Shown: positions 1 to 12,500 of the stretch, piece by piece
Layout of the letters: every line of letters begins with the position of its first letter
Numbering within the stretch: the first letter of the stretch is position 1
NCBI GenBank assembly: GCA_949357655.1
Contig: CASHTG010000011.1
Span: forward strand, 124,001 to 188,000
Direction: 5' to 3'
Source: Parascedosporium putredinis
Taxonomy: Eukaryota > Ascomycota > Sordariomycetes > Microascales > Microascaceae
Length of the DNA stretch: 64,000 nucleotides
Translations under genes and position numbers: made by a program
The notes under the pieces: generated by a model
What the model saw: the letters and a program-made list of their open reading frames with translations, nothing else
The model's database searches: none
What the model was told of the DNA's origin: nothing

Positions 1-913
1 CAGCTCCGAAACGTGCTCATGACCGCCATCCCCAAGGAGAGGATTGCCTACGATAAGCCTGTCGTCGACTCCCATAGGGACGCCAACAACAACATCGTTA
101 TAAACTTTGCGGACGGAACAACGGCGTCGGGCTTCAAGCTCGTGATCGGCGCCGATGGTACCTTTAGCAAAATTCGCCATTTGGTATGTTTCAGTGTTGT
201 GCTGCTCCAGCATCCTCCACCTCGTTTAGATTGAGACGTACATATCGCATCAATCATTGAATGTGCTATCTAATGCTCCTCCTAGGTCACCGATGCGAAA
301 CCCGCGTACTCGGGCCAGTTCTTCATCACCAGCAAGATCCACCCCACCAACCCATTCTATCCCAAGATGGAAGCCATGGCGGGACAGGGCGCCATGATCA
401 TCATGGGAGACGGCAAGCACATGTTTAATTCACGCCAAGGAGACGGGCATTACCGCATTGATATTGGTCTTTTGGGTACTGAAGAGTTTGCCGCCAATCC
501 CTTTGACTCGTCCAATCACGCTGCGGTCAAGGAATTCCTGCTGCGTGAGGAGAACTTTGGCAAATACTCCCCGCGATGCAGGAAGTCATCTCGCAGAGCG
601 ACGGACCTTTCCGTCCCTGGGTCATGTACTACATGCCCACGGACCGCCTCAACTGGGAGGCTTCCTCCGATGTGACTCTGATCGGTGACGCCGCCCACGT
701 CACCACCCCTTTGTCGGCGATGGTGTCAACTGCGCCATGCGGGACTCGGTGATTCTTGCGGAGAAGATCCGGGAGCTAGGGCTGAATAAGGAGGCTATTG
801 CGGCGTATGAGGCAGACATGTTCCCCTACGCGATTGATGTAATTACGAGGAGTAGGCAGAGCGGAGAGATGTTCTTTGACAAGAACGGTCCCAAGACCTT
901 TTGGATGTCATGA
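1..913 (+). CDS. FAD-dependent monooxygenase (PHBH/TetX-like), 5' truncated
   Basis: Flavoprotein hydroxylase of the class that uses NAD(P)H and O2 on aromatic or polyketide substrates; the substrate is not predictable. The window edge removes the N-terminal FAD-binding glycine motif. Two exons are seen: 1-183 and 286-913, joined by an intron with GTATGT at 184 and CTAG ending at 285. Exon 1 carries GADGTFSKIRHL, the usual GADG region. Exon 2 ends with the second FAD motif, GDAAH...P..GDG.N.A..D (about 686-760), typical of this family. The frame changes twice, in the C4 run at 569-572 and in the C4 run at 706-709. Both look like a missing base, because the family motifs continue in the next frame. 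The stop is TGA 911-913. Family call is firm; substrate unknown. Confidence 0.85.
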
Positions 914-1750
914 CGTCTGGAAAGCCTTTGATCGGCGCGTCGGACGGCCATTGACACGGGCGGGTGTTTCACTGATTCTGCTATCATCGATGTTGGAGTC
1001 TGTGAGAGTTATAAGTTATATCATTTTAATCACTCTTTCCGCAACTTGAGAATCGTAAATTATTCTGTCCCTGCTTATCGCTTGAACGCCACCCATGGCC
1101 ACGTATTCAAACCATCGATACCAGACCTCATTTGCCAGGAGCCTTCTGTATCCATGGCTTCATTTGCAGCGGTTTTACGGAACTCCTTCCTTAGTCACGC
1201 TACAAAGAACTCTCAAGACCGCTGAGCTACTCAGGTATCTACTCCAGCTACTAGAGGCGGGTTGGTCACTGGGCGAGGCGGAGTTAGATTATCATTCATG
1301 CAAAAACCGCCTTACATCCGCCTCTCTAGCGGTAGCGCGTAGGGCGGATAATCCAGTCCCGTACCTTGTCCGACGTGACGGTAGCCTCCAGGCTAAGCCA
1401 ATGCCCCTATTCACCCTGAATCAACCGTGCCTCGCCTCTATCTACACTGTGAGTAGCACCCGGACATGGCCGAGCCGTCCGCTCTATCTAAGGGAAGTCA
1501 TCGAGTCCATCAACTTTCGTTCAGTTGGAGAAGTATAATTGGGATCTTATTCTTAAATCGATCATTCTTGACAATGCCTACTGACCGAACGTAAGCCCTA
1601 TAACTGTTGGGGATGCTTTCGTCTGCATTTCCTCATCGACCAGAGAAAGAATTTCAGATCTCTGAGCTACGCACGCTCTTTTGTTTTCGCTTGTGCGTCA
1701 AGCAACCAAGACCCAGCTCTAACCTCGCATCAACGCTCAGCACCTCGACC
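914..1750. other. Intergenic, no supported gene
   Basis: The region holds one open frame of 147 codons (1095-1538, plus strand), which resembles no family I know and has no visible intron structure or domain. I see no RNA gene or repeat. The last 200 bases are the likely promoter and 5' UTR of the Dabb gene that starts at 1751. Confidence 0.5.
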
Positions 1751-2074
1751 ATGTCCGCCAGCCCTATGCATCGAGTCACGCTCTTCAAGATCGAGTCGCA
1801 GGCCGACCGACAAAGTCTCATGGACCTGTACCGCACCCTACCGACCACGGCCGTCCGAAACGGGAAGCCGTACATACTCTCCGCGGCGGTGGGACCCACT
1901 TTCGACGACACGCGGAATCAAGGTTACACACTGGCGGCGTTCACCATGTTTGCCACCGAGGATGATATGAGATTCTACGACGAAGGCTGTGCTGCGCACG
2001 CCGAAATCAAGAAATTGGCACGCTCGATTCATGGTGGAGGGGTGATGACCGTGTACTTTCAGGATGGACTGTAG
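1751..2074 (+). CDS. Dabb (stress-responsive A/B barrel) family protein
   Basis: A 107-residue, single-exon protein of the dimeric alpha+beta barrel fold. The reading frame extends upstream to 1607, but the ATG at 1751 (context ACCATGTCC) places the start just before the HRVTLFKIE strand that normally opens a Dabb domain, so I choose it. Further family-like features are a central AVGPTFDDTRNQGYTLAAF stretch, an acidic DDMRFYDEGCAAHAEIKKLA helix and a C-terminal VMTVYFQDGL strand. Known fungal Dabb proteins include small cyclases or stress proteins as well as many with no assigned function, so no reaction is proposed. The frame is intact, unlike most neighbours. Its 3' end faces the 3' end of the LysM gene. 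Confidence 0.75.
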   Translation: MSASPMHRVTLFKIESQADRQSLMDLYRTLPTTAVRNGKPYILSAAVGPTFDDTRNQGYTLAAFTMFATEDDMRFYDEGCAAHAEIKKLARSIHGGGVMTVYFQDGL

Positions 2075-2487
2075 GAAAGCTGGCAGATCGACTTCTTTAC
2101 ATGAGGGAAATTACATCAGACCCAAATCACGGCCTCATCGTGACGGCTGCAAGATAGAGACCAAGACGACTGATTTATATATACAGGTGCCTGGAGTGGG
2201 CTATGCTATTTGTTCTTGTTTGTTTCCTCGTCTGCATGTGTTATCCTTCAACGGACCGCTCGCCGTGCGAACATCGCACGGCTTAAATAAAGGAAATTTC
2301 TTATGATTTGCAAGACTAGATTTAAGCACACTCGACTACCATACTAAGATACCTGATCTACCGCGTTCTGCTTTTCGTATATTGTATACTTTGCCGTCTA
2401 CGCTGCCTGGCGATACCTACCCTATTGACTTAGTGCTAAAATGATACCTTTACCGCCGCCAACACTGGATATCATCCCCATTTCCCA
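2075..2487. other. Convergent intergenic region
   Basis: About 410 bases lie between the 3' ends of the Dabb gene (+) and the LysM gene (-). It probably contains both 3' UTRs and terminators. No coding signal is seen. Confidence 0.5.
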
Positions 2488-5400
2488 CTATTCACTCGAA
2501 ACGCCGACACAGACATAAAACCCGCGAAGCCTGATGGTTCGACTTCGGCGTCAGCTTGTGTTACAAAGGATTCCGGCCCGGCCCATATTAATCACATCAA
2601 CATCAGGGTGGTCACTTACAATGCAGCGCAGTCGTCTCCAACCGCGGGATTCCAGCGGTAGAAATCCTCGAGTTCAATTCCGTGTGTCTCTGCAATAGCA
2701 TAACATCCGTCTCCGTCTATTTATATCGGAATCAATCAGCTCATCTCTCCTCAGGGTTTATGGACGTTGTAGAAGCAGAGTGCTGCTGGAAATGGCACTC
2801 ACCCACGACGAGATAAAACTCATTACAGTTGACTTCAACACCGGGCTAGTAAGAGAGAATACACCATTAGTTGGAGAATGGGTAGGCGGATAGTGTGCTA
2901 GGCTAGCATCTACCTGGATAGGACCCGGGGTTCCTGAGGGAGTAGGCTCTTCCACCGCTGAACCTGCGCTTGAGCTCGATGTCAAAGTCGTGGTAGAGCT
3001 TGTAGCCGTGCTAGATGACGCGCGTGGTCGAGGCGTTATCTTATCCCTCCGTACACAATATTTGTATCCTTTCGCGAGCGAACACGCATAGAAGTCGTTC
3101 TCGTCCCATGTCAAAGATGGGTTCCATTCGATTAGGGTTTCGATTTCCACTACGACAGCATATTAGCATAAAACGGGCTGCCTAGAACTGCAAAAGAGAA
3201 CCTATGGGCCGGAGCCTCTCTATCGAATCTGAACTTGGGAAAACTTTAATAATGAATAACCATCTTACAGCCATAGAATGAGGATATGGTGCCGCATGAG
3301 TTATACCGTTTGGCGCTGACCCTCTCCCATAACGGCTCCCTATACATTTCGTAAGTGAAGCAGTTATCGAGTGTCCCTGGGGCCAGAGGAAAGTCGTTTG
3401 GGGTAACGGGCATAGTTGGGGTGGCTAGGCTGACTGTGGTTGATGCAAACTGAGTCGGCCACTCCCAGTAGGTATCTGTCGGGTAGGTAGTAGGTGTACA
3501 GCTCGCTGGTGGGGGTCTACGAAAGCACGGGTGCCTAGCAGCAAATTTACTTCAAAGACACCTCGGTTAGTCTCACCCGTTGATGCAAAAGTAATTGATG
3601 GGAATGGAGCGAGATAAAAGCAAACGCAGGAAATGCAACGAGATGAGAGATGAAATCAAATGTACCCGTAGTAAGGATAAGTCCTAATATCACCAACTGG
3701 TGACACACAGTAGGAGCTACCCAGCAGGAGATTGTCACACGCTGGGTTAGACACAGCTGGGTTCAAGAAGAAAAAGTCGTATAATGAGATACCATTAACT
3801 TCACTAATGGTAGAGCACGTATCTCCAGTCTTGACGGTGAAGTATTCTGAGCCTAGGGTTTCGTTAGCATGTCGTGCTAGTATAAGAGAAATCCAAGATA
3901 GTGAGTAAACTTACAGTCGGTCATTGTGTCTGGCGCGACATTACTTGGCACGGGTCTATTTGTTAAAAGAAAGGTGTAAGGTGTAGTCTCGTCATGGGAG
4001 GCAGCTCGCCACGAATATGGATTATGCACTCACGCTGTCGTGGCGATCGCTGTCGGCCTGGAATCTACATCCTCTATTCCACCCGGAAAGCTGTAGCGTC
4101 ATTTAGCGCGGTTTCCTTCTAACAAATGATCAGTTGACACTTGACAAGCTGGGCTTACCTGACACAAATCTCGTGCCCAGCCATAATATCCAGATTAGAA
4201 CAGGCGCGATTAATGGTTGGATTCCAAGATATTAGCTGAGTAGTGGAGGTAGTATAGTTAAGCCTCCGCGTAACGGTGCTACAAGTATCTTTCTCTTGGA
4301 CTGTGTAAACATCACACCTCGGGGGATGCAAATCTCGACGCCAGGACCGGGGAAATTCGAGCAATATAACTCTAGGTCATTCGCGTCCATCAAGTAGAAT
4401 GTTGATACTTTCTGGGATTTGCTGATCGAATGGCAGTCATCTCCCTCCTGTATCGTGTATTTTGAAACACATGTTTTCTCAGGCGCTGTCCACGTTGCCG
4501 TCGGATCGGTCTCATCAGAGCTGGTGCTATCAGAGGACCTAGCAGAAGCAGGAATCGTATAGGTACTAACGCCACATCTTGACTCGGTCGTGAGCGCTAA
4601 GAACAACCAACTGTTTATAAGACGCACTGATAACTCACGATTCGGTCAAGGACGCGAAGCTCTCCTCCAGCTCTTCGTCCCAGCCCAGGTAACTACTCAG
4701 TTGTGTATAGAATGTCATTAAGTTGCAGGCAGAGCAAACCTCACTCTGACTTAATGCACTGTCCCCACTGTTAAAGCTGTCAAATTGCGGGAAGCAGAAG
4801 GAACTGGTGGTGCTAGATAGACGTGACCAGGTTAGCCTCGGGGAATGCACTGTCCACTGCTGGCTGTCCGGATGCTATGAGCATGCTAGAGACGACTTAC
4901 GGATCTCGCAGACAGGTATAGTTGTAAGTGAATATCAGTACATCTGTGAGATACACCGGAGACCGTTCTGCGTCGTCTATATAGAGGGTGTCGGTGGAAC
5001 AAGAGTTTGACTGGTCTTCTCGTAGGGCTTCGAGGGCTGCCAGGCAATCATCAACACAAATATGCTGTAATATCAGATCGGTGGGGAGGAGGTCTCCATT
5101 GCTAACAGATTTGAGAGCTATATCGCAAGCTAGAGACTTCTGGTATGTGGCACTAGAGAAATCAGGTGAGTCAAGTGCTCTAGAACGAAGTACAGAGACA
5201 ATGATGTTGAGAGATACCTGCATGCCTCTGATAAGCCCTCAGGCGCCTCGACTTGAGGAGCCGTAGTTAGGTTGCCACCCCCAGAAAATAGTTGACCCAG
5301 AGTAAAACATTGTAGAAATCCCGCAGCAAGAATCTGGAGGGAGCAATGGTTAGTCAATCGGCCGAGCTTTCAACTTCCGGCTTTCTAGAGAAGAAGAGCC

Positions 5401-5534
5401 GAGTACTTTGAAGACGAGACTGCGACGTTTCATCATCTCACACCCCAATTGGTTTGACACTTCCCATCGAAGAAGGTGGCCGTAGTCTTACATACCAAGT
5501 GGATAAGAATAACGTTGGATGGTGAGGAAAGCAT
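2488..5534 (-). CDS. Secreted multi-LysM chitin-binding protein, 13 exons
   Basis: Predicted extracellular protein of about 650 residues that would bind chitin or peptidoglycan through LysM modules. Exons on the minus strand: 5534-5496, 5333-5218, 5152-4901, 4812-4639, 4577-4159, 4090-4034, 3955-3915, 3852-3666, 3516-3269, 3149-2914, 2845-2803, 2716-2620, 2530-2488. All junctions are GT-AG and in phase. The ATG at 5534 is chosen because exons 1-2 together give a hydrophobic signal peptide. A Cys-containing N-terminal region is followed by five LysM-like modules, several with the usual NP dipeptide and paired Cys (for example WNPTINRAC, LNPAVSNPAC, WNPAVGDDC); the fourth is divergent. Thr/Ser/Pro linkers separate the modules. 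One frame change lies in the G5 run at 4321-4325, between modules 1 and 2. It is divergent from the chitinase gene. Family call firm; role in defence evasion or self-protection is inference. Confidence 0.88.
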
Positions 5535-6513
5535 CTTTGGAACTTGCGCCGTTGAAGCGTAAAAGAGTGAGCGTTCGGATCAAAAGATGCTGAGAGCTTG
5601 CGTCGCACGCTGTGTCTCCATAAAGGAGGCGATTCTAATCATAAAATAAGCCGGAGGGCCTTGACTTCCGCACCTGATTATAGATGATATGGAACACCGC
5701 AAGGCCGGTTTTCGCAAGCGACATTCCGGGAACTTTCGTTAGGCAGACTACGGCGCGGTTGAACCATCTATAAATTAATGCCGGAGTCCTGCGGCTTCAC
5801 ACCGCTACCAACACACAGGGATGAGCGTCGGCTAAATAGGTCAACATCCCGTTGCAGAAAAGAACCGAGCTCTGCCGAACGCGAAGCGATCAATACTTTG
5901 TTCTTGGGTCCATGAAAGGCTGACGGCTAAGCGCGGGGACTCATCTCTGAACGCTTTGTACTGTGCGCTGAAACTACTATTTTGTGTAACGATCATTTTC
6001 TGAGGTTAGTCTGAAGTGTTGAGATCAAAAACTAGAAGAAAAATGGTAAAAGAATGCCTAGAATGGAAATAGAATAGTAAGAATTCTAGTACAACTACGC
6101 TCGTATCGACGGAAAACGTCGACTTGTACCGGGATGGCAATTAATATAGTGCCATGGGCATGTTGGTGTTGGTTCTGAACCAACAAACCAACATAGCCCC
6201 CAAAAGAGGGGTGAATATGCCTCCTTAATCTCGTTGCTTCGGCGAGAGATATGCTCAGATTATTTTCCAAACAGCCTGATAGAGGGCGCAGGTGAGCTTG
6301 GAAATACTGAATGACTGTTTCCGAAACCCTAGCAAGAGCGATAGCGGCCAGAAAGGATGCCCCAAGGCTCACGGCGGAATCTGTCTTGGGGAAAAAAACG
6401 CGCGGCCAGTTTTCCCTTATAAGAATGATATATCTTCTAGCTACTGGGTTCGCTGAGCGGCTCTTTAGTAGCTCTAGATATTTCTCACAGCTTGGTATCT
6501 CGAACTGGTCAGG
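5535..6513. promoter_or_regulatory. Shared divergent promoter region of LysM and chitinase genes
   Basis: This gap of about 980 bp separates the start codons of two divergently transcribed genes, at 5534 (-) and 6514 (+), so it should hold both promoters. A 104-codon minus-strand frame inside it (6058-6372) shows no family resemblance and I do not call it. No specific operator could be assigned by eye. Confidence 0.65.
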
Positions 6514-9500
6514 ATGGGCCAGCCAAAGCTTTCCTTATTTGCGTGGGCGAGCCTTCGAGCACTTGTCGGCTTGTTAAGCCTGGCCGCTATATGCAGTCTC
6601 TTTCTACCCCTTATCAACCCGCCGACCGATGATAGAGAGTCCGTGAAAAACTCACTCCTGGAAACTTTGACCATTCAACGTTTGGCATCGCTGATCCTGT
6701 CGCGGGTCTATTTATGAGGGAGGAAAATAGCGAATATACCTGTGACAAAGTGGGTTCTCATCATATACAGGAATCCCTAGGCAAGCCGTCTTGTGTTATT
6801 AACATTGGAGTAGGAGAATCCTTGTGGAAATGGGGCTTGTTGGTAAGAACCACAGCTTGGGGTGATCATTGCGGCGTTGGCTGTCTAACACATGCTTCCA
6901 GTGGCTCTTACCAGAATTCATCACAAGGGATTTGTGGATATGGTAATCGCATTTTGGAACCTGCTGTTGAACAATACGGAGAAGTTAACAAAACTATCTA
7001 GGCTCTGTCTACTGCGGCGATGACTGCACTTCCAACTGCGATGCCACTGCAGAGTGCGGCAGGTTTGCCAATCCTTCAGGAAAGGAGTGCCCTCTCCAAG
7101 TGTGTTGCTCACAATGGGGGTTTTGTGGCTCCACGGCCGAGTTTTGCAATGATAAATGCGAGAGCAACTGTGTCTTACATCCCCTATCCCACCGGGCAAG
7201 AGTTCGGCTCCTGTTGTTAACAGAGTTGTTGGGTACTATGAAGGCTGGTATGTCTTCTCCTTTCCACCTATGACGATCTCCGGTTGCTCTTCGAGTCAAG
7301 CGTGAGGGTTAATGAGATATTACTTAGGGCCGCACGACGAGATTGCCACCCGTTTCCGCCAAGCGCCATTCCAATCCAGGGCTTGACGCATGTGAATTTT
7401 GCGTTTGCTTATATTGACCCTGACTCTTTCCAGGTTACTCCCATGGACTCTATGACGCCTCCATCACTCTTTTTACAGACTGCTGATGTGAGGTCATCGA
7501 GGTCCGGGAACACCAACCTTGAGGTTTTCGTCTCCATTGGAGGTTGGACATTCTCGGACAATCACACCACGACGCAGCCTGTATTTTCAGATATCTCTAG
7601 CAGCCCAGAAAAACGTCAAGCCTTCGCCGATAGCCTTGTGAGCTTCCTAAAGAGATATGGATTCGACGGAGCTGATATCGATTGGGAGTACCCCGGTGAG
7701 CCGTCTTCCGACACGGCATTTCCGCATCCAGCTACTAATCATCTCCCGTGTCCCAGGTGCCCCAGATAGAGGCGGTAAAGAGCAGTATGCTTTGGAATTT
7801 TCTTTGTCAAGGTCAGAACCTCTGCTAACCTCGTGGACATGGTAGCGTCGATATTGAAAATTTTGTGCTGCTTTTCCGGACCATACGCCAGACATTTGAT
7901 GCCTCGGGGCACAAGTACGGCCTTACTTTTACGATTCCAAGCTCGTATTGGTATCTACGCTGGTTTGACGTCCCGGGTTTGTTAGAGAGCGCAGATTGGG
8001 TGAATCTAATGAGTAAGACCACAGCCCCCCCAATAGCGGCACAATATTTCCAGAAACCTAACCTATGTCTCATCCTAGGCTATGATATTCATGTATGTCA
8101 CGTCTGGAATGACTTTCCTCTACTAAGAAAACCATCGCTAATAGCGAGCGAACAAACCAGGGTGCCTGGGACAAGGAAAATCCCATCGGCAGCTTCGTTC
8201 ATCCCCACACTAATCTCACCGAGATCAAGTTGGCGTTAGATCTACTCTGGCGAGTGAATGTTCCCCGGAGAAGATAGTGTTGGGCCTCGGGTTTTACGGG
8301 AGGTCCTTCCACCTCAAAGATCCGGACTGTAGTGTGCCAGGCTGTCCCTTCTCGGGCGACGCGGACGCGGGTGAGTACACAAAAAACCCGGGTAGTCTGG
8401 CGTACTTCGAGATCATGGACATCATCAAGAAGCAAGACCCTCAGATTACACATGATGAGGAAACTGCGGTAAAATATTTCCGATACGGTAGGTAAATCAT
8501 GCCACAGGCTTCGCGTGTTGAACAATTTGAACTCGACCTAACATAACTTGGGCCCCAGGCGCGCGAAAGGATCAATGGATTAGCTTTGACGACAAGGAAA
8601 CATTCAAGCAAAAAGTGGATTGGGCAAATGAGATCGGGTACGAGATTAAAACCATTCCCATTTCCTTCATCATTGTACTAAAAAACTAGGCAGACTTGGC
8701 GGACTCATGATATGGAGTGTGGACCAAGACGACAACGACTTCTCCGCGTTGTCAGGTCTCCTCGGAAGGGACATTCCATATACTGGTGGCCTAAGCGCTG
8801 AGCCGGTAACGGAGAAAGGCAACTGGGCGAGTCACAGTTATGAAATGTGCAAACTCACCGACTGTTTGAAGGACGGTCAAGTCGGGATCTGGGGTCCTCG
8901 TTGGAAGATTGCCCCCGGCGGTGGTGCCTTCAAAGACGGCTGTGGTAAGGATAAGAATAAATACGTGAGTGGAACCGACTGTTGCGCACCCGTGCCCCGC
9001 CCAACCCCGGCCTAGGCCACCACGAGAAGGCTGACGGACTCCGTTAGATCATATGTCCGATTGAATCCGCGCCTACCAAATGCCAATGGAGAGGTGGCGA
9101 AACGGGCTGTGCATGCCACGGCCAATGCCATAGTAATGAAGTAACCCTGTTCCACACGGGGCATGGTTCAAAAACTGCTGCTATCCTGGGAAACAGGCCT
9201 TCTGTTGCGAGTCCAACACCTGGGCCAGTCAGGTAGCGTCCTGTCGAGCTGCAAGCGGTAAAACTTGTCCGGACGGCAAGAAGAAGATTGCGTTTAGAAA
9301 TGAATACAGTTGCGGTATGTTCCCCATCCCCAACACACAGTCTTCCATGAAGCTGGGCGAGAGTGTGTGTACTTATGTGGTTGGTGATAGAATATGGCCT
9401 TGTTGAGGCGTACTGTGGCTTCGATGAGCGGGCTATTTGTTGCGATGTGCAGTTTCCGGACTGTCACTGGATTGGAAAAGGCACCTGCGATGACAACGAA

Positions 9501-12500
9501 TGTGCTGAGTACGTACTATAAGCTATTTCCCGCCGTTCAACTAGTAGAATTGAGGAAGAGAGTACTGACTCTTACGTGGTTCCTCAGCTGGGAGATTGAG
9601 GTCACGACGGACTCCTATGGGGATTCTCAGAAAGAATGTGCCGCGGGTCTGAATTCGAGAATGAAAGTACTCTGCTGCCGGCCACCTGCGAACCTAAATC
9701 CGTTTCTTCCGGTCCCCTTGGAAAATCTCTTCCCTACGCTCCCACCTGCCACGAACTTGCCCAACTTTGACCTTCAATACATTGACCCGCCGCCAACGTT
9801 ATTGGGACAGGACAGCAACCAGCAGGCCTTTGGCATGGTTGTGATAGATGGGCCCCCGAGCGCTGTAACTACGCTTTCCAAGCGAGATGGCTCGCACATT
9901 CAGTTTGTTGACTGCGATTCTACCGAGAAACACGATCTGAAGGTATACAGGGCCCGATATCTTTGCATGAGGGACTCGGAGGACTCGAATTGTAACAATG
10001 TTCACCTTGGCGGTGCAAGCGGAACCATTGTTAAGCTGCCCGAAGAGTGCGGATATGCGACATATGGTGTTGTTCACGATATCCGCCCGGCCGACAATAC
10101 TAGCATCCCAAATCACCTTGAAATGCTAGCGCCAGCGGATTCGGCAGTCTACGAACTTGAATTCAGCTACGACTTCTCGCTTGCAAAAGGGACGATGGGG
10201 ACGACATCTTCATTCGTATTGATTACGCGCATAATGAGGAGTACTGGAACGAAATAGTCGCCGCACAGCCTGTCAAAAAACGTAGTTTGAATCAGACGAT
10301 AGACCGTCGGTTCTTCAGTTCGAAGACTGACATTTGGAAAAGTTGTAAGTATACTCACACCCTCAACTCCTCCTCGTGGCGGGCATGTGTCGTGATATCA
10401 GTCAGTGACTAAGACTTGCATAGTGATATCCGAAGCTCGTGACAGCGACCTAGTAGGTGGCTACTGGCCCAAGCTTCAAAGGGATGACTTTGAGAGTCTC
10501 ATATACGAGCAAGACGGCAGCGATGACTGCGGCGGCAGTGGATTTCTCTCCATCAAACTCTCAGGCAGTGTCTCAAACTCCTTACGATGGGGCTTTACCA
10601 TGGTTGGAACAATTTCCCCGGTATTAGCTTTCGAGGAGGCATATGGATACTTTGACAGCGAGCTAGACCTCGAGGCGAAGTTGGAAGTGGCCGGCCAGGG
10701 TATGGTTCAAATACCGGGCGCCCTTGGGAGCAAGTCTCTCTTCAATCTAGACGTCTCAGGGCTCGGGTTTAGCCACCCCGGGTAAGTTGAAACTTAGGTG
10801 CTACCTTTGTACATATCCCCGGGGATAGAAGCCTTCTTCTGACATGTTATACGTCTAGAATTGTTCGGTTCACTCCTAATCTTAACATCGACGTGGATTT
10901 GCTTGGAGATGGGGCCCTTGACGGGTAGGTAGCGAGTTACGGATGAGGTATGTTGGGCTAGTGCTATGCTAACGTTGATCGACCAGCAAATTTTCAGTAG
11001 ATTTCAGAGCTGGGAGCGACGGGAGACTAAAGACTCACGCTCCCACATCCATCCTAGGCCCTATGGGGGTAATATCCTCGGAACGACCATCACAGATGCG
11101 TTTCAAGGTCAAGTTAGCGGGACCGCGTCAACAACCGGTACTAGTGCTGACATTCTGGCTGGTTAGTTATTCCGTTCAACGAATGGTGCTGAGAATTTTG
11201 TTCGAAATAACTACTAACTGCGCTTACTCCTTAGTTGAGCTCAATGTCCGCTCGTGGATGGACGTCTCGGTGTTCGAGCTAGGAACAAACTCCCAGGCGG
11301 CCAAGGCACAAGTATGTTCCTAAATTCATCATCATACCGGGTCACTTAACTCCATAAGCTCCTAATTTTGGCTCTCGCGTGGTACCTTTACTGATTGATG
11401 CGTTCTTTATCTAGTTTGTATCTCAAATCGGCCATTACGTCCGCGTTACAAGCGACGGAGATAACATCAAAGTGATCGACTCGTAAGACAACCCATTAAA
11501 TCATCCTTCACAACCCTCCCCTTTTATTCTGAATATACTATGTTAACTAGGACACAAAATTTTTAGAGACACGCAGGTATCCGTGGAGGCCTTCTCCGCC
11601 GGAATTTCGGCAACATGGGAGGCAGATGATCAGGCATATCTTGTGGGCTCAAAAGGTTCACCGGCGGTGCTGTACTCCGGTGCCGGTGAAGATCCAGACG
11701 ATAACAAGCCACCAAATTGGAACGGTAGCCCGTTGTTCGACGACGAATTTGTAAGTTGTTTACGGAAATGGAAGTTGGACTGTTTCGATAGTAGCTATCT
11801 CGTAAGATTCGATGCCGACCTTGCAGACGAGCTTGACGAGGGGTGGCCATTTGAGAAACGGTCGAATGCGGAATCGAGAGCCCTTGATCCTAGGGGTACG
11901 GGCGAGGGTCGAGAATTCACCGTCCAAGTCCCGGGCGGAAGTTCATTCAAGATCACATCGCACAAGGTAAGACCTACAATGTAGACAACAATACAAGTGG
12001 GCGAAGGAGCTCAGGCCTCTGCTAACTAGTAGTTACTAGTACCCTAACGGTGATAATGGGCGGTTTTTGCTAGCGCAGAATCCCGATGCTGGCTACTTTG
12101 CCTTGCTGGATCCGGAAAACTGCGAGGTGTGGACCTTCACCTCAAAGGGTTCGACCGATCTCAAATACGTTTGTAAGTGAGGGAATATGAAACCACGTAA
12201 AACCTGAGGGCTGGAGTGAGAAGGGGGTGGGAAAACACTATTTACTGATTCCCGGTGAACGATAGCTGAACATATCGTTGAGCTGAGTTACATGGTTGAG
12301 CTGCTGAGGTTCGCAGTATCGGGGCAAGCCGTCAATCGGGACAAAAGCATCTACAGGTATGTAATTGGGAATCACAACCCTAAAACCCAAGCCGTTCTCA
12401 TGGACAATTGAATGCCAACCGCATGTGTTCGACGTTGTTAACACCCGTGGCTCAGGGCGTCTGGAAACCCAGTGCCCGCAGACCTCCTTGACACGAATGG

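Noticed and set aside
1095..1538. 147-codon plus-strand frame
   Set aside because: No family resemblance, and composition does not look coding.
6058..6372. 104-codon minus-strand frame in the LysM/chitinase gap
   Set aside because: No domain, no supporting codon pattern, and it lies where both promoters are expected.
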